Part shown: piece after piece, positions 1 to 5,321 of the stretch
Layout of the letters: the number at the start of each line of letters is the position of its first letter
How positions within the stretch are numbered: the stretch's first letter is position 1
Origin: an uncultured Agathobaculum sp.
GTDB taxonomy: Bacteria; Bacillota; Clostridia; Oscillospirales; Butyricicoccaceae
Assembly: GCA_944376955.1 (NCBI GenBank)
Contig: CALWEB010000071.1
Span: 1 to 5,321 of the forward strand
Direction: 5' to 3'
DNA length: 5,321 nt
Translations under genes and position numbers: made by a program
Notes under the pieces: model-generated
What the model was told of the DNA's origin: nothing
The model's input: only the letters and a program-made list of their open reading frames with translations
Databases searched by the model: none

Positions 1-560
1 AGGCGATTCAGGTAGACGGTGTGGATGCCACGGTTGATACGGTCAAGAGCGGCGACTACAAGCTGTCCCGTCCGTTCAACATTGCCACCAAGGGCGAGCC
101 GACCGGCGTTGCGAAGGATTTCATCAATTTTATTATGAGTGCAGACGGTCAGGCGATCGTTGAGGAAGAAGGCTACATCAAGGTAAATGATGAGGCGGAA
201 GCCTTCACGACCGATGGCTCGGAGGGTCAGATCGCGGTTGGCGGTTCGTCCTCGGTTTCCCCGGTGATGGAAAAGCTGATCGAGGCGTACAAGGCTGTGA
301 ACCCGAAGGCACAGATTGACCTGCAGACCTCGGACTCCACTTCTGGTATGACCGGCGCAATGGACGGCACGTTTGCCATCGGCATGGCTTCCCGTGAGCT
401 GAAGGATGAGGAAAAGGCAGAACTGACGCCTACTTCTATCGCACTGGACGGCATCGCGGTTGTTGTGAACCCGGCCAACAGCGTCAGCGACCTGACCATG
501 GATCAGATCAAGAGCATCTACACCGGCGAGACCACCGACTGGGCCGACGTAGCCGCGTAA
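1..560 (+). CDS. pstS: Phosphate ABC transporter substrate-binding protein PstS, 5'-truncated, with an extra half domain
   Basis: The gene enters from the left edge; the open frame starts with the codon at base 3 and ends at TAA 558-560, so the true start, signal peptide and most of the first domain lie outside. PstS is the extracytoplasmic (in Gram-positives, lipid-anchored) phosphate receptor of the Pst importer. Bases 3-185 encode a typical C-terminal end of a PstS domain (SGDYKLSRPFNIATKGE, then a helix with FINFIMSADGQ). After a short acidic linker (186-230), bases 231-557 encode a typical N-terminal PstS half: GGSSSVSPVMEKL, QTSDSTSGM, IGMASRELKDEE and IALDGIAVVVN, then an IYTGETTDWADV segment. 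The chain stops there; the second-lobe SGTR-type phosphate-binding motif never appears in this copy. The order is thus C-terminal part then N-terminal part, meaning either one and a half domains or a permuted one. Family assignment is firm because pstCAB follows directly; the domain architecture is inferred. Confidence 0.93.
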   Translation, partial: AIQVDGVDATVDTVKSGDYKLSRPFNIATKGEPTGVAKDFINFIMSADGQAIVEEEGYIKVNDEAEAFTTDGSEGQIAVGGSSSVSPVMEKLIEAYKAVNPKAQIDLQTSDSTSGMTGAMDGTFAIGMASRELKDEEKAELTPTSIALDGIAVVVNPANSVSDLTMDQIKSIYTGETTDWADVAA

Positions 561-575
561 GAAATAACCAAACAC

Positions 576-610
576 GGGAAGGCAGGGCGAAATCCGTTTC
601 GCCCTTTCCC
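576..610 (+). promoter_or_regulatory. Intercistronic hairpin between pstS and pstC
   Basis: A perfect 8-bp stem, GGGCGAAA (585-592) with TTTCGCCC (597-604), closes a TCCG tetraloop. An outer GGGAA (576-580) can pair with TTCCC (606-610) across a 4-nt and a 1-nt bulge. The bases that follow (ACTGTC) contain no T run, so a classical intrinsic terminator is unlikely. A 3'-end stabiliser or partial terminator that leaves pstS mRNA in excess over pstCAB is the more likely role. The structure is seen in the sequence; its role is inferred. Confidence 0.6.
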
Positions 611-619
611 ACTGTCTAT

Positions 620-625
620 GGGGTG
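620..625 (+). promoter_or_regulatory. Ribosome binding site of pstC (imperfect)
   Basis: GGGGTG lies 5 nt before ATG 631. It is weaker than the AGGAGG/GGAGG sites of pstA, pstB, phoU and phoB. A second in-frame ATG at 664 (residue 12) is preceded by GAAGGG at 653-658, so a start 11 codons later is possible. Confidence 0.5.
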
Positions 626-630
626 AAAAC

Positions 631-1533
631 ATGAACGAATCCGCAACCCGGCAGAAGGGCGACATGAAAAACCTGCTCGAAAAGGTGATGCACGGCGTGT
701 TTTTTGTCTGCGCGCTCGCGTCCATTCTTGCGGTAGCCCTGATCTGCGTTTTCCTGTTTGCCAACGGCATCCCCGCCATCCGCGAGATCGGCGTGCTGGA
801 CTTCCTGACCGGCACGACCTGGAAGCCGGGCAATGATATCTACGGCATCCTGCCGATGATCGTCGGCAGCATTTACATCACAGCGGGCGCAATCGTCATC
901 GGCGTGCCGATCGGCTTGCTGACCGCAATCTTCATGGCGTTTTACTGCCCGAAGCGCATCTACGGCGTGCTCAAGCCCTGCACCGAGCTGTTGGCGGGCA
1001 TCCCGTCCATCGTATACGGCTTTTTCGGTATGGTGGTGATCGCGCCGGTGGTACTCGATGTGGCGAAATTTTTCGGCTCGAAGATCTCCTCTGGTTCCAC
1101 CATCCTGTCCGCGTCCATCCTGCTGGGCATCATGATTCTGCCGACTATCATCGGCGTATCCGAGGCCGCGCTGCGCGCGGTGCCGAACGCGTATTATGAG
1201 GGCGCGGTCGCCATGGGTGCCACGCATGAACGCGCGATTTTCTCGGTCATGCTGCCGGCGGCAAAATCCGGCGTGCTGGCCGGTATCGTGCTGGGCATCG
1301 GCCGCGCGATCGGTGAGACGATGGCGGTTATCATGGTTGCCGGCAATCAGCCGCGCCTGACGGGCAGCCTGCTCAAGGGCATCCGCACGATGACAGCTAA
1401 CATCGTCATTGAAATGGGCTACGCAACCGGCCTGCACCGCGATGCGCTGATCGCCACGGGTGTGGTGCTGTTCGTGTTTATTTTGCTCATCAATCTCACC
1501 TTCTCGGTGCTGAAAAGGAGGAAGGACGCATGA
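631..1533 (+). CDS. pstC: Phosphate ABC transporter permease PstC
   Basis: This 300-residue integral membrane protein forms the phosphate channel together with PstA. About six hydrophobic segments can be seen, near residues 22-45, 75-105, 117-143, 157-177, 212-238 and 272-292. The Pst permease signature GIPSIVYGFFG is at 123-133. The cytoplasmic EAA-type coupling loop that docks on PstB runs from about 188 to 225, with GAVAMGATHERAIF followed by the conserved MLPAA; GRAIGETMAV follows at 224-233. Length and order fit PstC of the binding-protein-dependent permease family. It is distinguished from PstA by its position first in the pair and by the short charged N-terminus. The ATG at 631 gives the longest frame; Met12 (base 664) is an alternative start. 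The stop overlaps the pstA start (ATGA), which suggests translational coupling. Confidence 0.96.
   Translation: MNESATRQKGDMKNLLEKVMHGVFFVCALASILAVALICVFLFANGIPAIREIGVLDFLTGTTWKPGNDIYGILPMIVGSIYITAGAIVIGVPIGLLTAIFMAFYCPKRIYGVLKPCTELLAGIPSIVYGFFGMVVIAPVVLDVAKFFGSKISSGSTILSASILLGIMILPTIIGVSEAALRAVPNAYYEGAVAMGATHERAIFSVMLPAAKSGVLAGIVLGIGRAIGETMAVIMVAGNQPRLTGSLLKGIRTMTANIVIEMGYATGLHRDALIATGVVLFVFILLINLTFSVLKRRKDA
1516..1521 (+). promoter_or_regulatory. Ribosome binding site of pstA, inside the end of pstC
   Basis: AGGAGG is 8 nt before ATG 1530 and supports that start although it lies within the last codons of pstC (the KRRKD region). The basic C-terminus of PstC is therefore partly encoded by the ribosome binding site. 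Confidence 0.85.
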
Positions 1534-2417
1534 CAACCGAAGCGACAACGGCTGCAAAAAAGAATACGGCAGCTGCCGCCAAGGAAAAGCCGCAGCGCGC
1601 GTATGGCCGCGGCAAAGCGCGCCTGCAAAAAGGGCTGGTGTACGGCGCGGCGATCCTTACCTTTGCCGTACTGCTGTTCCTGATCGCGTATATCCTGATC
1701 AACGGCGTGCCGCATCTCAAGCCCTCCTTATTTGAGTGGACGTATAATTCGGACAATGTTTCCATGATGCCGGCCATCATCACGCCCGTGGAGATGACCC
1801 TGCTGGCGTTGCTGTTGGCGGTGCCGCTCGGCCTGTTCACTGCGGTATACCTGAACGAATATGCCTCCCGCGGCAACAAACTGGTGAACGTTATCCGCAT
1901 CACCACCGAGACACTGTCCGGCATCCCGTCGATTGTGTATGGCCTGTTCGGTATGCTGTTCTTTGTCACCCAGCTGCACTGGGGCTACTCGCTGCTGGCA
2001 GGCGCGATGACGCTGGCAATTATGATCCTGCCGCTCATCATGCGCACGGCGGAAGAGGCACTCATCTCGGTGCCGGACACCTACCGCGAAGGCTCATTCG
2101 GTCTGGGCGCAGGCCGTCTGCGCACGGTGTTCCGCATCGTGCTGCCCAGCGCGATGCCGGGTATCCTGTCCGGCATCATTCTGGCGATCGGCCGCATCGT
2201 GGGCGAAACCGCGGCGCTGATCTTCACCGCCGGTACCATGGCGCAGATCCCGGGGCTGTTCCAGTCCGGCCGTACGCTTGCCATTCACATGTATGTGCTG
2301 TCCGGTGAGGGCCTAAATATGAACGAAGCCTATGCCACCGCAGTGGTTCTGCTGGTTGTGGTGCTGCTGATGAATGCGATTTCGGCCCTTGTTGCCAAAA
2401 AGCTGACCAAAAAGTAA
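1530..2417 (+). CDS. pstA: Phosphate ABC transporter permease PstA
   Basis: This 295-residue membrane protein is the second half of the phosphate channel. A cytoplasmic N-terminus of about 35 residues, rich in Ala, Lys and Thr, precedes the first membrane segment (about 36-60). Further hydrophobic stretches lie near 83-108, 130-150, 153-172, 208-235 and 268-290. The signature GIPSIVYGLFG is at 131-141, parallel to that of PstC. The EAA-type loop is at about 184-222 (TYREGSFGLGAGRLRTVFR, then IVLPSAMPG), followed by GRIVGETAAL at 221-230. The start is fixed by an AGGAGG site 8 nt upstream and a 4-nt overlap with pstC. Family assignment is firm. The Ala/Lys/Thr-rich leader looks like a poorly conserved, disordered extension; no function can be assigned to it. 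Confidence 0.96.
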   Translation: MTTEATTAAKKNTAAAAKEKPQRAYGRGKARLQKGLVYGAAILTFAVLLFLIAYILINGVPHLKPSLFEWTYNSDNVSMMPAIITPVEMTLLALLLAVPLGLFTAVYLNEYASRGNKLVNVIRITTETLSGIPSIVYGLFGMLFFVTQLHWGYSLLAGAMTLAIMILPLIMRTAEEALISVPDTYREGSFGLGAGRLRTVFRIVLPSAMPGILSGIILAIGRIVGETAALIFTAGTMAQIPGLFQSGRTLAIHMYVLSGEGLNMNEAYATAVVLLVVVLLMNAISALVAKKLTKK

Positions 2418-2419
2418 TC

Positions 2420-2424
2420 GGAGG
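2420..2424 (+). promoter_or_regulatory. Ribosome binding site of pstB
   Basis: GGAGG sits in the 12-nt gap after the pstA stop, 5 nt before ATG 2430. It fixes that start and leaves no room for a separate promoter in the gap. Confidence 0.8.
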
Positions 2425-2429
2425 AAGCT

Positions 2430-3185
2430 ATGGAGCAGAATAAAATTGAGATCCGGGACATGAACCTCTATTACGGGGACTTCCATGCCCTGCATGATAT
2501 TGATCTGGACATCAAAGCAAATGAAATCACCGCGTTCATCGGCCCGTCTGGCTGCGGCAAGTCCACCCTGCTGCGTTCGCTCAACCGTATGAACGATCTG
2601 GTAGAGGGCTGCAAGATCACGGGTGATATCCGGCTGGACGGCGAGGACATCTATCACGACTGCGACGTGAATCTGTTGCGCCGCCGTGTTGGTATGGTGT
2701 TCCAGAAGCCCAACCCGTTCCCGATGTCCATTTACGATAACATTGCCTACGGCCCGCGTACGCATGGCATCAAGAGCCGCGTCAAGCTCGACGAAATTGT
2801 TGAGACCTCGCTGCGTCATGCCGCGATTTGGGATGAAACCAAGGACTGCCTGAAAAAGTCCGCGCTGTCCATGTCGGGCGGTCAGCAGCAGCGTATTTGC
2901 ATTGCCCGCGCACTTGCGGCCGACCCGGAAGTGCTGCTGATGGACGAGCCGACCTCGGCACTCGACCCGATCTCGACCGCTAAGATCGAAGACCTTGTTT
3001 TGGAACTGAAAAAAGATTATACTATCGTTATGGTCACGCACAACATGCAGCAGGCCACCCGCGTATCCGATACAACCGCGTTTTTCCTGCTCGGCGACAT
3101 GATTGAGGTGGGGGACACCGAGAAGCTGTTCTCCATGCCGCGGGATAAGCGCACCGAGGATTACATTACGGGGAGGTTTGGCTGA
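2430..3185 (+). CDS. pstB: Phosphate ABC transporter ATP-binding protein PstB
   Basis: This 251-residue cytoplasmic ATPase powers phosphate import through PstC-PstA. All nucleotide-binding elements are present: Walker A GPSGCGKST at 38-46 (Lys44), the Q-loop Gln92 in FQKPNPFPMSIYDN, the ABC signature LSMSGGQQQR at 146-155, Walker B VLLMDE at 168-173 with catalytic Glu173, the D-loop SALDP at 176-180, and switch His204. FQKPNPFPMSI together with LSMSGGQQQR is characteristic of PstB rather than of other importer ATPases. The length matches the family norm of about 250 residues, so the gene looks intact and functional. It follows pstA by 12 nt and shares one base with the phoU start (TGATG). Confidence 0.98.
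   Translation: MEQNKIEIRDMNLYYGDFHALHDIDLDIKANEITAFIGPSGCGKSTLLRSLNRMNDLVEGCKITGDIRLDGEDIYHDCDVNLLRRRVGMVFQKPNPFPMSIYDNIAYGPRTHGIKSRVKLDEIVETSLRHAAIWDETKDCLKKSALSMSGGQQQRICIARALAADPEVLLMDEPTSALDPISTAKIEDLVLELKKDYTIVMVTHNMQQATRVSDTTAFFLLGDMIEVGDTEKLFSMPRDKRTEDYITGRFG
3170..3176 (+). promoter_or_regulatory. Ribosome binding site of phoU, inside the end of pstB
   Basis: GGGGAGG ends 8 nt before ATG 3185 and overlaps the codons for the PstB C-terminus (TGRFG). It supports the phoU start at the TGATG junction. Confidence 0.8.
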
Positions 3186-3832
3186 TGAGAAACCGTTTTG
3201 ATTCCCAGCTTTTGGAGCTGAACAACGAGCTGATTGCCATGGGCGCGCTGTGCGAAAACGCGATTGCAAGCTCGGTCAAGGCGCTGCTCGGCGGCGATAC
3301 CAAGCTGGCTGCGTCCGCCATCCGCATTGATCAGGAGATCGACCGCAAGGAACGCGAAATCGAGTCCATGTGCCTCAAACTCCTGCTCCAGCAGCAGCCG
3401 GTTGCCAGTGACCTGCGCCTGATTTCGTCCGTTCTGAAGATGATCACGGACATCGAGCGCATCGGTGACCAGGCGAGCGACATCGCGGAGATCGTCACCT
3501 ACCTTTCCGGCGCGTGCGGCCACAATGCGCATATCGAGCAGATGGCGCAGGCGACCATCAAGATGGTCACCGACAGTCTGGATGCGTTTGTGCGCCGTGA
3601 CCTGACACTTGCGTGGAGCGTCATCGAGTACGATGACGTGGTTGATAACCTGTTTTCGGAGTGCAAGCAGGATCTGATCGCGGAGATCGCGCAGAACGCG
3701 GGCGACGGCGAACGCGTGCTGGATATCCTGATGATCGCCAAGTATTTGGAGCGAATCGGGGATCACGCGACCAACATTGCCGAGTGGGTGGAGTTTTCCA
3801 TCACCGGCACGCACAAGACACCGGTCAACTGA
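3185..3832 (+). CDS. phoU: Phosphate signalling regulator PhoU
   Basis: This 215-residue all-helical cytoplasmic protein links Pst transport to the PhoR kinase: when phosphate is plentiful it favours silencing of the Pho regulon and limits uptake. It has the usual two-repeat PhoU layout of about 100 residues each. Each repeat carries the acidic metal-cluster motif: DIERIGDQASDIAE at 89-102 and YLERIGDHATNIAEW at 187-201. The N-terminal FDSQLLELNNELIAMG and the LLLQQQPVASDLRLI segment (67-80) are also typical. The length matches the family. It overlaps pstB by one base and is followed by the regulator gene after 58 nt, the expected context. No odd features were seen. Confidence 0.97.
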   Translation: MRNRFDSQLLELNNELIAMGALCENAIASSVKALLGGDTKLAASAIRIDQEIDRKEREIESMCLKLLLQQQPVASDLRLISSVLKMITDIERIGDQASDIAEIVTYLSGACGHNAHIEQMAQATIKMVTDSLDAFVRRDLTLAWSVIEYDDVVDNLFSECKQDLIAEIAQNAGDGERVLDILMIAKYLERIGDHATNIAEWVEFSITGTHKTPVN

Positions 3833-3859
3833 AACCGGGCATAAAAGGTTTGGAAATGG

Positions 3860-3876
3860 CTGCCTTGGGCAGTTTT
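3860..3876 (+). promoter_or_regulatory. Small hairpin plus T4 in the phoU-phoB gap
   Basis: CTGCC (3860-3864) pairs with GGCAG (3868-3872) around a TTG loop, followed by TTTT (3873-3876) and then at once by the ribosome binding site of the next gene. The stem is only 5 bp, extendable by two G-T wobbles, so it is too weak for an efficient terminator. It could be a partial attenuator that lowers regulator expression relative to pst. The role is inferred and uncertain. Confidence 0.3.
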
Positions 3877-3877
3877 G

Positions 3878-3883
3878 AGGAGG
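3878..3883 (+). promoter_or_regulatory. Ribosome binding site of the response regulator gene
   Basis: AGGAGG is 7 nt before ATG 3891, a near-ideal site. It fixes the start and implies independent, efficient initiation for the first gene of the two-component pair. Confidence 0.85.
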
Positions 3884-3890
3884 AAACGCA

Positions 3891-4577
3891 ATGATCTATT
3901 GCGTGGAGGACGATGCAGGCATTCGGGAACTGGTCGTCTATACGTTGCAAAACACGGGCATGGAAGCCCAAGGGCTGGGGGACGGCGACGCGCTGTTTGC
4001 AGCGCTGCGCGAGACAAAGCCACAGCTGATCCTGCTGGATATCATGCTGCCGGGGGAGGATGGCATCAGTATCCTGCGACGGCTGCGCGGGGCGCAGGAG
4101 ACAGCGGACATCCCGGTCATCCTGCTGACGGCGAAAAACACCGAGTACGACAAGGTGGTTGGTCTGGACAGCGGCGCGGATGATTATGTTGCCAAGCCCT
4201 TCGGCATGATGGAACTGGTGGCGCGCATCCGCGCGGTGCTGCGCCGCACGCACGCCGGGCCGGATCATAGCGCGGAGTCCCGCCTGCTGGTGGCAGGGGA
4301 AATCTGCGTGGATGAACGCGCACACAGTGTGTTTGTCGGGGAGCGTGAGGTGCAGCTGACGCTCAAGGAGTATCAGCTGCTGTGCCTGTTGATGAAAAAT
4401 CGCGGCGCGGTACTGACGCGTGATGTACTGCTCGAAAACATCTGGGGCTATGGCAATGAAAGCGAAACCAGAACGGTGGATGTACACATCCGCACCCTGC
4501 GGCAAAAGCTGGGTACGGCGGGCGCGATGATCGAAACCGTGCGTGGCGTCGGCTACCGCATGGGGGAACACGCATGA
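3891..4577 (+). CDS. phoB: PhoB/PhoP-type phosphate response regulator (OmpR family)
   Basis: This 228-residue cytoplasmic transcription factor is the likely activator of the Pho regulon, including pst itself. The receiver domain (about 1-118) has the acidic pair Glu6/Asp7, phosphoacceptor Asp50 in LLDIMLPGEDG, Thr80 in ILLTAKN, and Lys102 in YVAKPF. The winged-helix DNA-binding domain (about 130-226) shows LTLKEYQLLCLLMKNRG, the recognition-helix region TRTVDVHIRTLRQKLG, and the wing ending in ETVRGVGYRM. All phosphorelay residues are intact. Sequence alone does not separate PhoB/PhoP from other OmpR-family regulators; the assignment rests on its place right after pstSCAB-phoU and on the PhoR-like kinase that overlaps it by 4 nt. 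Confidence 0.92.
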   Translation: MIYCVEDDAGIRELVVYTLQNTGMEAQGLGDGDALFAALRETKPQLILLDIMLPGEDGISILRRLRGAQETADIPVILLTAKNTEYDKVVGLDSGADDYVAKPFGMMELVARIRAVLRRTHAGPDHSAESRLLVAGEICVDERAHSVFVGEREVQLTLKEYQLLCLLMKNRGAVLTRDVLLENIWGYGNESETRTVDVHIRTLRQKLGTAGAMIETVRGVGYRMGEHA

Positions 4578-5321
4578 GAAAACGCGTTTTCGGCAGTATT
4601 TTCCTGACCGCGCTGGTCACGCTGGTCGTGACGGTGTCGCTGCTGCTGGTGGCGGTGCACTCCGGTCTGTCCAGCGACCTGCGGGACCGGCTGAGCGAGG
4701 AGTGCAGCCACATTGCCTACGCGATGGAGACGCAGGACAAACAGGCGCTGGCACGGATCGGCAGCGTGTATGCCGACCGCATCACGCTGGTAGCCGCGGA
4801 CGGCACGGTGCTGTATGACAACAAGGGTGACGCGGCGCAAATGGAAAACCATGCGTCGCGCCCGGAGATTGCCGCGGCGCTGGAAAAGGGCGTGGGTGAG
4901 TCCAGCCGACTGTCGGACATGCTGGCTGAGCAGACGTATTATTATGCAATCCGTCTGGCAGATGGTACGGTGCTGCGCGTCTCCTCTACAGCAGACAGCG
5001 CCTTCGGCGCATTGTCCGGCGCCTCGCCGTGGATTGTTCTAGTCGTGCTGTTGGCACTGTTGGTGGCGGCGCTGCTGGCAAGCTGGCTGACGCACGTGTT
5101 TTTGGCACCCATCGTGGCGCTTGACCTGCATGAGCCGCTCAAAAACGACGCGTATGATGAACTGTCACCCTTGCTGCACCGGATGGATAAGCAGAACCGC
5201 AAAATTGCGTCCCAGTTGGACGAACTCAAGCGGCGGCAGGCGGAATTTGACGATATCACCGCCCGGATGGACGAGGGGCTGGTGCTGTTTTCCGCCGCGG
5301 GCGATATTCTGTTTGCCAACC
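4574..5321 (+). CDS. phoR: PhoR-type sensor histidine kinase, 3'-truncated
   Basis: The frame opens at ATG 4574, overlapping the regulator stop (ATGA), and runs off the right edge after 249 codons. It is the likely membrane partner of the preceding regulator. Seen in order: a first membrane helix (about 7-30); an extracytoplasmic domain (31-151) with paired strand motifs RITLVAADGTVLYDN (69-83) and IRLADGTVLRVS (126-137) around MENHASRPEI, typical of the PhoR-style PAS/Cache-like sensor; a second helix (about 153-175); a charged, coiled-coil-prone linker (180-223); and the start of a cytoplasmic PAS domain (ARMDEGLVLFSAAGDILFAN). The linker does not resemble an ordinary HAMP domain. The phosphoacceptor histidine and ATPase domain lie beyond the window, so kinase activity is inferred. 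A GGGGGA stretch at 4562-4567 is a modest ribosome binding site, and coupling to the upstream gene is likely. Confidence 0.9.
   Translation, partial: MRKRVFGSIFLTALVTLVVTVSLLLVAVHSGLSSDLRDRLSEECSHIAYAMETQDKQALARIGSVYADRITLVAADGTVLYDNKGDAAQMENHASRPEIAAALEKGVGESSRLSDMLAEQTYYYAIRLADGTVLRVSSTADSAFGALSGASPWIVLVVLLALLVAALLASWLTHVFLAPIVALDLHEPLKNDAYDELSPLLHRMDKQNRKIASQLDELKRRQAEFDDITARMDEGLVLFSAAGDILFAN

Noticed and set aside
540..630. Possible frameshift or decay of pstS with lost coding sequence after 560
   Set aside because: The 70 nt after the stop contain no continuing PstS sequence in any frame; they hold a tidy hairpin and the pstC ribosome binding site, so an intact end is more likely than a broken gene. 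A clean older deletion cannot be excluded.
616..1557. Long open frame on the - strand opposite pstC (313 codons)
   Set aside because: Its translation is rich in His, Arg, Gln and Asp with no recognisable domain, and it lies exactly opposite a convincing pstC; it is a shadow of G+C-rich codon use.
998..1955. Near-identical nucleotide segments in pstC (998-1033) and pstA (1920-1955)
   Set aside because: They encode the shared GIPSIVYG permease signature of two paralogous proteins; this is an ancient duplication, not a recent repeat.
2313..3269. Long open frame on the - strand opposite pstB (318 codons)
   Set aside because: It has the same skewed composition and no domain, and it runs across the pstA-pstB-phoU junctions; it is a shadow frame.
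3821..3838. Inverted repeat CCGGT/ACCGG spanning the phoU stop codon
   Set aside because: It is only 5 bp with an 8-nt loop and no T run, and is expected by chance in G+C-rich sequence.
3815..3845. Weak promoter-like pair, AAGACA and CATAAA with a 19-nt spacer, before the regulator gene
   Set aside because: Each hexamer matches only four of six consensus positions, the spacer is long, and the -35 half lies inside phoU; this is not enough to call a promoter.
3825..4571. Open frame on the - strand opposite the response regulator (248 codons)
   Set aside because: It has no family features and lies opposite a textbook OmpR-type regulator with all key residues intact.
4998..5023. GCGCC-TTC-GGCGC stem and nearby GGCGCC palindrome in phoR
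   Set aside because: It is short, lies within codons for a Ser/Ala/Gly stretch in conserved reading frame, and is explained by codon bias.

Overview
This window is one continuous phosphate-acquisition and phosphate-sensing locus, with every gene on the + strand: pstS (3' part only) - pstC - pstA - pstB - phoU - phoB-type response regulator - phoR-type histidine kinase (5' part only). The G+C-rich coding sequence, the strong AGGAGG-type ribosome binding sites, the gene order and the style of the PstS and PhoR proteins suggest a G+C-rich member of the Clostridia (Firmicutes), perhaps a gut Oscillospiraceae/Butyricicoccaceae-like organism. That placement is an inference from protein style; the window has no rRNA or other taxonomic marker.

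Layout. Bases 1-560 carry the end of a PstS-like phosphate-binding protein. Its visible part reads as the C-terminal end of one PstS domain followed by the N-terminal half of a second one. Bases 561-630 hold an intercistronic hairpin without a T tract. The two membrane permeases (631-1533 and 1530-2417) overlap by 4 nt, and the ATPase PstB (2430-3185) follows after 12 nt. PhoU (3185-3832) overlaps pstB by one base. A 58-nt gap (3833-3890) with a small hairpin and a very good ribosome binding site leads to the OmpR/PhoB-family regulator (3891-4577). That regulator overlaps the sensor kinase (4574 to the window end) by 4 nt.

How the genes work together (established for the families): PstS captures phosphate outside the membrane, PstC and PstA form the channel, and PstB hydrolyses ATP to drive import. 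PhoU links the transport state to the kinase PhoR, which controls phosphorylation of the DNA-binding regulator PhoB/PhoP. The tight overlaps suggest a single transcript with translational coupling, although weak internal promoters cannot be excluded.

The locus is largely canonical. The unusual points are the odd domain layout of PstS, the hairpin between pstS and pstC, and the non-standard juxtamembrane linker of PhoR. No mobile element, CRISPR array, tRNA, rRNA or riboswitch was seen.
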